64,000 bases of DNA from Rhizoctonia solani (taxonomy: Eukaryota; Basidiomycota; Agaricomycetes; Cantharellales; Ceratobasidiaceae). Positions 12,026 through 22,807 of this stretch are shown here, one piece after another; positions within the stretch are counted from its first letter, which is position 1; each line of letters begins with the position of its first letter. The translations under genes and the position numbers were made by a program. The notes under the pieces were generated by a model. It was not told where the DNA came from and did no database searches. It worked only from the letters and a program-made list of their open reading frames with translations. The stretch lies in assembly GCF_016906535.1 (NCBI RefSeq), contig NC_057383.1, positions 868,001 to 932,000 of the forward strand, given 5' to 3'.

Positions 12026-13189
12026 TCACAGAATACTCTCATTGTATCTGGCTTCCATGCAGCGTACAGCCCATTGTCTCTTCCACCAATCTCACCCGAC
12101 CAGAGGCCCAGTCCTGCAGCAAAACTGCAAAAATGTCCTCGGCGTTCGCGTCCACCCGGTCGTCCAACTCCTTTGCGGGCCGATACTCAACCTCGAGCTT
12201 TGTCTGACAGCGTATCCATGAGCACTTTCAGTAAGCTGTCGAATATTACTATAAACTGGCACTGACATTGTGTTTCTGTTCCCACATCTTGATTATCTCG
12301 TTTGTAGTCGCGACATTGCCTTGGATCAGTAGGTACTTGTTCTCAAGCTCAGACAGAGGAACAGTCCTGAGTACGTTGGCCAGCCAACTAAAAACAAAAG
12401 CTCATCAGATGAGTACGTCTCCGTTTCACACAGGAACCAGACTCACTCTGCAACAGAATGCGCGGTGGTCCAGGTACTCCTGGCATTACCATCTCCCCAG
12501 ACCGTGACCTTCTTCTTGGGAAAGTTCCATCCAAACGGCCTATCAGTATTTTTTTTTTTTTTTTTTTGTTGGTGCAAGTCAGAACACAATCACGTCGGGT
12601 CGAACGCCAGAACTCACGGAGACAAGCAGTACTCGGGGAACCCTCCGTTGTGCAATGCTGTATACGGCAAGCCAGCGTCCTGAGCAGCTTTGATCACCTT
12701 TTTCTCCGACTGGATCATGGACGAGGGATGGTTGAGCCTTCAAACGGCTAAGAAGCAGTAGTTTCAGGAACCAGCGGTGAGTCGTCATAAATCAAGTGCA
12801 ACTTGCGCTTCCGTATCCACTGGGGAAGAACAGCTTCACGCCTGCTACCTTGGCTGCCTTGATGAGCGGTAGCTGCGCGGCAATCACCGCCAACAATCCA
12901 ACAGCCGAAACAAGAACATCAGCACCACGGAGGGCGTCGACAAGGCTTGGTTCCTTGTTGTAGGAGACAACATGCAAGGATGCGCCTTTAGACTTCAACT
13001 CTTGCAGCAGCGCGGACTCGATCTCAATTTAAACAAACGTCAAATTGGGATTGTGGATCAAGCAAATAGACGTACAGACTCGGCACGGACAAGGATACGC
13101 AGTTTGTGCCCTTGCGCAATAAACTCTTTGGCGAACTCCTTGCCGATAAAACTGTTGGCCCCGGCGAGTGCGATGGTCTGAATGGTCAT
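12026..13189 (-). CDS. NmrA-like NAD(P)-binding reductase 1 (isoflavone-reductase-like); three frame breaks
   Basis: Start ATG 13189-13187, stop TGA 12028-12026, six exons matching the other three copies. The N-terminal Rossmann motif is ALAGANSFIGKEFAKEF, and the conserved blocks are KGASLHVVSYN, VKLFFPSGYGS, VTVWGDGNA, ELENKYLLIQGNVAT and a C-terminal GLYAAWKPDT block. NmrA/PCBER-type proteins bind NAD(P)H and act either as small-molecule reductases or as redox-sensing regulators; the substrate here is unknown. Compared with copy 2, one base is missing near 12718 (C-run), 12094 (G-run) and 12041. The intron after SGYGS uses a GC donor (GCAAGT, 12806-12801), where the paralogues have GT. Another intron carries an 18-T run (about 12550-12567). 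Tandem with NmrA2. Confidence 0.85.
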
Positions 13190-13272
13190 GGCGAAAACAA
13201 GGTAGATGTATATGTCTCAAAGTAAAGTTTATAAACTGAGTGACTTGCTCTTACCTTCCCTGCTATGGACCT

Positions 13273-13315
13273 TATATAATTCCATGAGATTAATGCGGTA
13301 TCCGACTTCCGCATT
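13273..13315 (-). promoter_or_regulatory. NmrA1 promoter: TATA-like box and CGG-N10-CCG inverted repeat
   Basis: A TATATAA-like box lies at 13273-13280, about 85 bp before the NmrA1 ATG. Just upstream is a perfect 7-bp inverted repeat, AATGCGG (13292-13298) and CCGCATT (13309-13315), giving CGG-N10-CCG. Inverted CGG half-sites are the classic target of fungal Zn2Cys6 regulators. The same element precedes NmrA2 at nearly the same distance. Confidence 0.5.
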
Positions 13316-13827
13316 GCAATAACACTTGGTATATGCGCATAGGTATACCAGCGCTTGGGGCATAGGTTGATGACTGAGAAAGGGCTTGGCGACTGTTAGT
13401 CAAGTTGTTTGTGATGTGTAATTGGTAGGAGGTTTAGTCAAAGCGGAGGGGTAATGAGGCTAAGCGGGCCAGGAAAGTTGCGCCTTGAAATTGATTTTCA
13501 GGGCTGTAACGTGAGCTGTATGTGCTTGCGCTATTTTTGATGTATATACATGTATATTCAGTTGCGTATTTGTATGTTGGGGCTAGATACATGACTGCAG
13601 GCAGAGAAATGGAGCAAGAAAATGTTCATGCTATTACAACACAACGGATATAATAACCATCCGGTCTATGTAAGAAATTTATATCGATAAACCTGCATAG
13701 ATTTTGTATGTACTTATTCTTAAATGCTCCATGACACCCCTTGGCTCGGCACACATTTACTAAAACTCGGCCGCTCATGCAATACATTTCGAACTACTAC
13801 ATCAGATATAAGTATACATGGATACCT

Positions 13828-14961
13828 CACAGAATACTCTCAATCGTATCTGGTTGCCACTCAGGGTACAGCCCATTGTCCCTTCCGCCAATCTCACCTC
13901 GACCAGAAGCCCAGTCCTGAGCTAAGACCGAATATACATCTTCCGGGTTTGCATTCACTTGGTCATCTAGCTCTTTGATAGGCCGATAGTCAATTTCAAG
14001 TCTTGCCTAACGGCGTATTCATGATTTTATTAGTTAGCTGTCAAACTCAAGCAGTAATTGATACTGACATTGTGTTTTTGCTCCCATAACTTGATCACTT
14101 TGTTGGTAGTTGCAACATTGCCTTGGATCAACAGGTACCTGTTCTCAAGCTCGGACAGGGGAACAATCTTGAGTACGTTGGCCAGCCAGCTGCATATGAT
14201 AGCCCGTTAGTCAAGTCTGGCACTAATTAGGAAGAAGAGAAGCTCACTCGGCAACAGAACGCAAAGTTGTCCAAGTACTTCTGGCGTTCCCGTCTCCCCA
14301 GACCGTCACTCTCTTCTCAGCAAAGTTGTACCCAAAAGGTCTATCAAGGTTTGTGCAGAGCTTAGCATATATATTACTTCTTGAGGCCAGGACTCACGGG
14401 CTAAAGCAACGCTCTGGAAATCCTCCATTGTGCAATGCTGCAAACGGCAGCCCAGCTTCCTGAGCTGCCTTGATCACCTTTTTCTCTGACTGAATCATTG
14501 GCGAGGGGATCAAAGATCCCTCAAAAGGCTAGAAAATAGCGGTCAACAACTGTAACAGAGAAAATTGACATCCTGACGTACGCTCCCATACCCACTGGGG
14601 AAGAACAGCTTCACTCCTGCCACCTTGGCAGCCTTGATGAGCGGTAGTTGAGTAGAGAGTACTGCTGACATTCCTACTGTTGAAACCAGAACATCAATAC
14701 CCCTGAGAGCATCAATCAAGCTTGATTCGTTGTTGTATGAGATAGCATGCAGGGATGCGCCTTTGGACCTCAACTCTTGCATTGGTGCAGACTCAATCTG
14801 AACCAAAGTTAGACTCAAGTCTTTGCTTATGAGTTCTCACGTACAGATTCAGCGCAAGTGAGGATATGCAACTTGTGTCCTTGATTGAGTAGCTCTTTGG
14901 CAAACGCCTGGCCAACAAAACCATTTGCTCCAGCAAGCGCAATAGTCTTAGTAGCGGTCAT
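13828..14961 (-). CDS. NmrA-like NAD(P)-binding reductase 2, intact
   Basis: Start ATG 14961-14959, stop TGA 13830-13828, about 300 residues in six exons, with no frame breaks found. Exon 1 (14961-14845) encodes the Rossmann fingerprint ALAGANGFVGQAFAKELL (GxxGxxG), which selects NAD(P). Later blocks are KGASLHAISYN, VAGVKLFFPSGYGS, PMIQSEKKVIKAAQEAGLP, VTVWGDGNA and a C-terminal WASGRGEIGGRDNGLYPEW. The intron after SGYGS has a GTACGT donor. It is closest to NmrA1, with the same intron positions. About 1.1 kb separates its start from the divergently transcribed NACHT-WD40 B. The family is clear; the substrate and whether it is a catalyst or a sensor are not. Confidence 0.9.
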
Positions 14962-15069
14962 GATGACAGTGTACTATAAAAAAGCACGGTGAGAGAATAT
15001 GGGAGTGGTAGAAGTAGTGGATGGCCCTCACCGTCCTTGCATCCCAGTTATATAGACGTATGAGAGAAG

Positions 15070-15088
15070 TGCGGATCTGACTTCCGCA
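15070..15088 (-). promoter_or_regulatory. NmrA2 promoter: CGG-N9-CCG inverted repeat
   Basis: TGCGG (15070-15074) and CCGCA (15084-15088) flank a 9-bp spacer ending in GACTT, about 110 bp before the NmrA2 ATG. The spacer's GACTTCCGCATTGC is shared with NmrA1. Further upstream both promoters also share AGCGCTTGG and GATGACTGAGAAA. Confidence 0.45.
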
Positions 15089-15179
15089 TTGCTGAAATAC
15101 CTGGTGTATGCACTAGATGTTAGCGCTTGGCGCATGCGTTGTGGATGACTGAGAAAAGATTTGGCAACTACCTTTGCGA

Positions 15180-16063
15180 TTGGTTACAATGTGTAATTAT
15201 TGAAATATCTAGTACACACTTTTAGTATACGGATAAAGTGGTCCAAGAAGAGAAATGCACGTACTGGGCCGCATGCACATGCTCCTATGCCCTAGCAGTA
15301 CAAGCCAATCAAGGCACCACAATAAAGCAAGTCCGGCTTACTACTTACCAGTTAACCTTTCACCATCGGTTACCGTTCTTACCAAGCAGCATTTCATTTA
15401 GGTTCTAGTTTGGGCCACAAGTAAACACCGAAAATGGTGGCATTGGCTAAGTGCTGTGAGAACGTTGTGATGGTTGTTCAAATGAAGGTTACAAATTGAT
15501 TTCCTGACCAGACATTGACTCCCGCTGGTTGACATATTGAACAATGGCATAGGTCTTGTGGTATGGACAGTGACAAAACTTAGACACATTCTATGATCGA
15601 AGCTACAGCTGTGAGTCAGGCAATTTATCAGAGTTGGTGTAGTGCAAACGCATATTACGACTGGCCTATAGTAATTTTAGTATCCCCAGCCCGAGGTTTG
15701 AGTCGCGTCGCCGATCAAGCACAGCCGCTCCGACATTACTTCACTCGGTGGGTCCATTGGGTTAGGATCCGTAACTTTCTTTCCAATCATTATTGAATTT
15801 ATTGTTGTATCCACAGAAGTCCCAAGAGATACGAGCTCAGGACTTACTCTTAGCAAACGACTGTTTAATAACCGCTACTAATTTGCCTAAATAGGTGCAA
15901 TAAACAACGAGGTCGTGTGGAACAAAACAAAGGCAGCTGACGGGATTTACTGAACTGGCGCTTATTGACTGTCCGGCTACATCCGAACAGACCCAGGACC
16001 CCCGCCATCACCATAACTTACGGCTACGCCCCTTGGCATTTGTACATCCATCGTTGAGCTTAT
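15180..16063. other. Divergent intergenic region between NmrA2 and NACHT-WD40 B
   Basis: No gene seen. Apart from the NmrA2 upstream motifs it shows no repeat or strong motif that I can recognise. It must hold the promoter of receptor B. Confidence 0.45.
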
Positions 16064-19000
16064 ATGCCTCTCAAGAAGAGGCTCGAAAGGTTTATCAGCC
16101 CGTTCAAACAAGGCTTGCAACGCAGACTTGGTCGGAGGGATGGAGTTGACGCCCAATCGTCCACCTTGCTTCCAGCCGTCCCAACCACATCCCAAGCCAT
16201 GCTAACACCAGGCTCTGGAAATCGTCAAGCCACAGTCTTGATGTCTAATAACAATATAGCTGTGTCTTCTCCGACTCCGGCAGAGCCTGGTGTTCATTGG
16301 CCTTTCCTCGACAACCTGAGTGATGCTATTTCGCCAGTGGCCGATGCGTTTGGTCCCCTCAAGGCTATATTCAGCGATCTTATAGACTGTGTGCACATAT
16401 ATGAGGTAATTATCTTCACCAAGCCTACTATCACCTGCTGATCGTGGTCTGTCAACTAGATGGCCGCCAAAGATCGACAAGACTACGAAGCACTGCGTTT
16501 GAGTCTCACCAAAACCCTAGAGGAACTGAGAGCACAATTTACTGGTCAAGACTCGCCTGAGATGTCCGAGACTATTTCGGGTCTATGCGAGTGAGAGCTA
16601 TACATTCGTATACTTAGGAATCAACTATCGCTAACGAGCCATTCCAGGTCAATCCAACAGGAGATCAACTCGGTCAAAACTCTTGAAGCCGAAGGGATGG
16701 TGCGACGGCACATACGAGCAGGAAGTGGCTCAGACGAGGTGCTCGGGTGCTATAATCGAATCCACGGCTACTTGACCGGCATATCGGTAGGTGGTTAGTC
16801 ATACTGGTCTGGCGGATGAAGGAACTGAATTGGGGCAAAGATTGAGATGAGCCGGTCGATGCATCACAGGCTGGAGCAACAGTCAAGGGATCTCAAGGAG
16901 CAAGCGAGGAAAGCAGAAGAGCAAACAAAGAAGATTGAGGAAGAAGCAAGAAAGGCCGAAGAACACCTCAAAAAGACAGAAGAACTAGCAAAGGTACGTT
17001 CCCGACACGCCTAGCATCGAACAATTACTATATGTCTCTACAGCATATCAAGTCCAGCCACGCCCGTTCTTACCTCGACCGTCTCTGTCCCTCTTTCTCG
17101 GCTCAGTTTAACTCTACACAGGCAATAGAACTCAAGCGTGGCGAATGCACCGCTGGCACTCGACTCGAAGTCCTCGCAAACATGCGCCAATGGGCCTCAA
17201 TACCTGGCTCTGACTCTGGGGCGGTATATTGGCTGAACGGCATGGCTGGAACTGGCAAGACCACAATCGCATATAGTCTATGCTCCGAGCTTGAAAAAAC
17301 AAAGCAGCTTGGCGCAAGCTTCTTCTGCTCTCGCCTACTGCCTGAATGCCGCGACGTCAATCGCATCATACCGTCGATTGCGTACCAACTTGCGCAGCAC
17401 TCGCCTGTATTTGGAGCGGCGTTGCTCGAAGCTCTAGAGCGCGACCCAGATATACACACACGGGTACCGGCGATCCAGTTCAATTCGCTTATTGCAGAGC
17501 CCTTGCTTAAGACCAAGTCATCCTTGAAGGATAGCTTGATTGTAGTGATTGATGCGCTGGACGAATGCAAAAATCAAGAAAGTACAAAGGTCGTCCTCAG
17601 CACCTTACTTTACGTAGACGATAGCCTACATCTTCCGATTCGATTTTTTGTTTCTAGTCGACCCGAACCAGAAATACACCAGGAGATGCGAAAGAGAATG
17701 AATGCCGAACGCTACTCCCAGTTGATCTTGCATGAGCTCGACTCGGATACAGTCCAGACAGATATCCACAAGTACATCCGTGCCGCACTGGCTCCAATGG
17801 ACCAAGTATCCGACTCCCAGATCACACAACTTGTCGGAGACTGCGGAGTCCTGTTTATCTACGCTGCCACCGCGGTACGATACATTAGCTACAAGAACTT
17901 CACCAAAGACCCGTATGGCCGTCTACAAAATGTACTGAACGCATCTAGCCCCGGAGCGAGACAGAAGGACAAGGCGATCAACGATCTGTACACGGTCATA
18001 CTGAAAGCCGCACTTGAGGACGAAGACATCGACGACACCGAACGCAAAGACATACTGCGGCTATTGCATACCATTGTTATCGCTCAGGAACCGCTGACGA
18101 TCTCGGCGCTTTCCGGACTGTTGCAGCTGGGTAGCGAAGATCGGGTACGGGGAGCGATTCGGCCTTTGTGGTCAGTGCTGCATGTGACGGGATCAAACGA
18201 ACTCGTGACAACTCTGCATGCTTCGTTCCCGGATTATATGCTCTCCAAAGAGCGCTCAGGAGACTACTGGTGCGACCGCAAGCTCTACGACAGTGCCATG
18301 GCTCGCTTGTGCCTTGGGTGCATCGCTGCCACGAGGCCACGTTTCAACATATGTGGACTCGACTCATCCACTGCACTCGACAAAGACGTGCCAAACCTCG
18401 ATCAGAAGATACAGAACGTGGTGCCAGCTCATCTGCTCTATGCATGCCGATACTTCGCCGCTCATCTCGAGTCCGCCGCTGTACCCCATGAGCTATCGAC
18501 GCTGGTGCGAGAGTTCATGTTGACCCAACTACTGCTATGGCTGGAAGTCATGAACCTGACAGGAAACATACAGACGGCGGAGAAGGCGATGCGGAGAGTG
18601 GATAGCTGGGCCATGGTGAGCTGGCTCGCAGTACAGTATATCACAGCAACTCACAGATAAACAAGGCCCATACAGATACACCTGAGCTGCAAGAGCTGGC
18701 GCACGACGCATGGTGCTTCACAACAAGCTTTGGATCGAACGTGGTGTGCGCCAGCACTCCCCACATCTATGTGTCGATGTTGCCATTCTGGCCGTCGTCA
18801 CGTCCTATCTCACAGGCGTACAAGGGCTTGTATCATGGGCTGCCTGAAGTGGGTGGAACAGCAATGGACATGCGACAGCTTGCGGTGCTGGCTACGTGGT
18901 CGTTCTCCAAGGCAGTCAACTGTGTGGTGTTCTCGCGTGACGGGAGTCGGGTCGCCTTAGCATCAGGATGGCAAGTGATAGTGGCAGACGCATATAGTGA

Positions 19001-20988
19001 CAGACCCATCGCCGAGCCACTCAAGGGACATACCAAGACAGTAACATCCGTGGACTTCTCGCCCGATGGCACTCGCATTGTCTCGGGCTCGGATGACTGG
19101 TCTATCCGGGTGTGGGATGTGGAAACCGGACAGTTGGTGCTCGGTCCACTCCAAGGGCATTCGTATGTGATCACCTCGGTCCAGTACTCACCTGATGAGA
19201 CTTGCATTGCCTCTTGCTCATACGATGGAACAATCCGTACCTGGGATGCCACAACAGGCGAGACGAAACTCGTGATCGAAACGCCAGAGGAGCACAGAAG
19301 TCCGATCCACTCAATTCGATACTCGCCTGATGGCGCTCACATTGTCGCTGGCCTGGAAAATGGGCAACTGTATGTGTGGCAGGCGTCTATCGGTGCATTG
19401 GTACTTGGTCCTCTTCAAGCCCATACGCACGCAGTCCTCTCAGTCGACTACTCACCAGACGGCACTCATACCGTGTCTGGCTCTCATGACAACACCATAC
19501 GCATCTGGAATTCAGTCGACGGGTATGCGGTGCCAGGACCGCCTATGGAGCAAAACACGGCTATACGATCAGTAAGGTACTCGCCAGACGGCAGGCATAT
19601 CGCGTCCGGCTCGTATGACGGTACCATATGTGTGTGGGACCCGCAGACTTGCATGGCCATACTCGGCCCTCTCAAGGCGCATAGCAATTCGATCTCGTCG
19701 ATTTGCTACTCACCGGATGGCGCCAGGATTGTATCGTGTGCCTATAATGATCCGACCGTACACGCATGGGATGCTCGTCGCCGCCAAAAGGCTCTCCCAG
19801 TGGCTGAAGGATGTGCAGAGCAGGTTGGCTGGCTTGCGTACTCGCCCGATAGCTCATGCATCGTATCTGCTTCTGGCAATCATATCACATGTGGGATGCA
19901 CGCACAGGCAGTCTCATCCACGGGCCAATTAAAGCCCATACCAGCTCGGTGAGCTCGGTGGACTACTCGCCTACAGGTGACCAGTTTGCCTCTGGCTCGT
20001 GGGACAAGACCATATGCACGTGGGATGCTCAGACTGGACACATGCTGCTCGGCCCACTCACAGGTCACACCCGCCCGGTCAGCTCAGTTGCATACTCTCC
20101 GGACGGCACATCGCTTGCTTCTGGGTCAGGTGACAGCACAATACGGGTATGGAGCACTCGAACTGGCGAGCTGATACTGGGACCACTCGAATACCACACA
20201 TCCTTTGTTATAATGGTGCGGTACTCGCCCACAGGCACATGCATTGCTTCCTGCTCGTTTGACAAGACGATCTGTGTATGGAGTGCGCAGACCGGAGATC
20301 TGATACTCGGACCGCTCATAGGACACACGGATTTTGTTCAGTCAATCGACTTCTCACCCGATGGCACTCGCATCGTATCCTGCTCCAGAGATCGTACCAT
20401 ACGAGTGTGGGACATACAGACAGGACAGACAGTACTGGGGCCACTGGAAGACAGTTGTGGAGAATATGCAGAGGTGCGATACTCGCCGAGGGGTGACTAC
20501 ATATGCAGCACTCAGTACAATGTGATCTGGGTGCTGAACGCCCACACTGGAGACGTCCTCAGTGGCCCACATATGGGACATATAGACCACGTTTCGAGCA
20601 TTGCTATCTCACCCGATGGCACACGTATTGTCTCTGGGTCGTTCGACAGAGCTATTCGGGTATGGGATGTGGATGGGAAGGTCAGTTGGAGGTATCTTGC
20701 ATTGTCCGAGGTATATAGCTGACATCCCATTCACCATCTATACATTCATAGACGAGCTCCATCTCCACCGCTTCTGCTCGCGGTGCTTGGAAGCTCAACG
20801 ATGAAGGGTGGGCAGTTGGCTTGTCAGACTCGTCACGGCTGCTGGTTTGGGTTCCCCACGATATGCGTGCATCGCTCATACTTCCTCAAACCCCTTTATT
20901 GATATCCGAGAAGGGGTGTCTGACTCTAGATTTTGGAAACGCATACATTGGAAACTCGTGGACTGAGTTGCATAGGCCTACATTTTGA
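16064..20988 (+). CDS. NACHT-WD40 receptor B (fungal NLR-like); one single-base frame break
   Basis: Seven exons: 16064-16405, 16460-16590, 16648-16786, 16841-16993, 17044-18615, 18657-20680 and 20752-20988. With the one missing base allowed for, the lengths sum to a whole number of codons (about 1,532 residues). Order: basic N-terminus; helical block around ISPVADAFGPLKAIFSDLID; long Glu/Lys coiled coil (KAEEQTKKIEEEARKAEE); NACHT with [22 protein letters not shown] and [11 protein letters not shown]; helical linker; 14 WD40 blades with YSPDGTxIxSGSxDxTIRVW, enough for two seven-blade propellers; C-terminal exon ending HRPTF. The N-terminal helices could be a HeLo/MLKL-like death-effector module, which is inference. 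The frame breaks at about 19886 in blade 8, where receptor A has CC and B has one C. The sixth intron is only 41 nt. Likely a cytosolic STAND sensor. Confidence 0.9.
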
Positions 20989-21667
20989 TAGGCCTTCTAA
21001 TCTTGACAGTGTTGTTTGTCATCATACCTGTGATATCTCTCATAACAGATCATCCGCTAAGGCCATTTCACATAAATATCACTGTCATGTAAATTGTGCA
21101 TGCCCCTCATGAACGCCGCCTGTACTTATCTTTTTCTTACTGTGACATTGCATTTAGGGTTTATTTGAATACTCGAACGTGTGGCCCCCACACAGCATTC
21201 GTTCGAACACCACTAAAAGACTACCTTGAAGCCAGCCCCGGAGCCAGGTAATTTGGCATCCGGAGCGAGGTTCCAGGAATATGGCAAGATGAAGCGTACA
21301 ATTAACATTATGGATAGAAGGCATTTAACTACCGTACGACGTCAATGTGAGCCTTCATTGAACTGCCCACACTCAGGAGGATCGGGGTCTGGCAACTCAA
21401 TGCCTGACACCGAGACAAAACGAGACATTTAAATTGTAGGGCTATTGTTTACTTTATATCTCTCTATTATGGACAATGGGATCTTAATACCGTACGTCTA
21501 TTTTCGGATGACCATACATGGTCGCTTCTCATTAAACTCGGGAATATGTGGGCTATCACTATTTGAAACTATGTGGACAAAGCCTCGGGCGCAGGAACGT
21601 GGTAGTTGACTATGGGTTGTATTTATAATCCATTTTACATCTGAGCATATAAACTTTTCTACAAAGT
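20989..21667. other. Intergenic between convergent genes, no gene seen
   Basis: Holds the 3' flanks of receptor B and NmrA3. The small open frames have no recognisable content. Confidence 0.45.
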
Positions 21668-22807
21668 TCAGACAACACTCTCGATAGTATCCGGCTTCCA
21701 TCCAGGATATAGACTGTTATCCTTGCCCCCAAGCTCACCACGACCCGATGCCCATTCCTGGAGCAGGATAGCAAGGAAATCTTCGGCACTGGCGTTTACT
21801 CGGTCGTCGAGTTCCTTGGCGGACCGATAGTCGACCTCGAGCTTAGCCTGATCGTATATATTATTCTCAGTTTCATGAAAAAAGCCAGACAGATAAATAT
21901 ACTAACGTTATGCTTCTGCTCCCACAACTTGATCACCTCATTGGCGGTCGCGACGTTGCCTTGTATAATCAAGTGCTTATTTTCGAGCTGAGAGATGGGT
22001 ACAGTCTTGAGTACATTGGCAAGCCAGCTAGACGTGACGGATAATTAGTATCCCAGGTTTATGTACGACAAAGAGACTACTCACTCTCCGACCGAATGCA
22101 CGGTTGTCCAAGTGCTCTTTGCATTTCCATCTCCCCAAACAGTAACCTTTTTCTCTGCAAAGCTGTATCCAAGAGGCCTATTCAAAAAACGTGTGAGAAC
22201 AAGGCGTTAAATAATATGTACTCAAGACTCACGGGATGAAGCAATACTCGGGGAACCCTCCATTGCTCAGCGCGGCAAATGGCAGACCGGCATCCTGAGC
22301 AGCCTTGATAACCTTTTTCTTGGACTGAATCACAGGCGATGGATTGGCTGGACCCTCGAAGGTCTATGGATAAATATGAGTGGCGGGGATAGGTTACCTA
22401 GGAGCCAGTGCGACTTACACTTCCGTACTCGCTAGGGAAGAACAGCTTGACGCCCGCAGCCTTTGCAGCGTGGATAAGAGGAACTTGCGCAGAGACGAGT
22501 GCGGTACCGGCAACGGTCGAGACTACTACATCGACGCCCTCGAGAGCCTTGGTCAAGCTGGCTTCGTCGTCATAGGAGACGGCATGGAGGGACGCTCCTT
22601 GGGACTTGAACTCTTGAAGAGGAGCCGAATTGATCTGTTGTATAGGGTTAGACTTGGATGATACGGACGCGGAGGGGGGATATGGGCGCATACCGAGTCG
22701 GCGCGAGTGAGAATGCGCAGCTCAAGTCCTTGTTTGAGGAACTCTTGGGCAAAGGCCTTGCCAACGAAACCGTTGGCTCCGGCAAGTGCGACAACCTTGG
22801 CAGACAT
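21668..22807 (-). CDS. NmrA-like NAD(P)-binding reductase 3
   Basis: Start ATG 22807-22805, stop TGA 21670-21668, six exons at the same places as NmrA2. The Rossmann fingerprint is VVALAGANGFVGKAFAQEFL. Other blocks are QGASLHAVSYDDEASL, AGVKLFFPSEYGS (donor GTAAGT), VTVWGDGNAKSTWT and a C-terminal DTIESVV. No frame break was noticed. It is more diverged from NmrA1/2 than those are from each other, and its upstream region keeps only part of the shared footprint (TTAGCGCTAGTATAGCGCC, GGATGACC). It is divergent from SNF5 with about 1.9 kb between start codons. The likely activity is an NAD(P)H-dependent reductase or redox sensor, substrate unknown. Confidence 0.88.

Noticed and set aside
16674..20879. 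Many minus-strand ORFs across NACHT-WD40 B
   Set aside because: Shadows of a repetitive coding sequence; repeated PSGEYxTD-like strings are antisense of WD40 blades.
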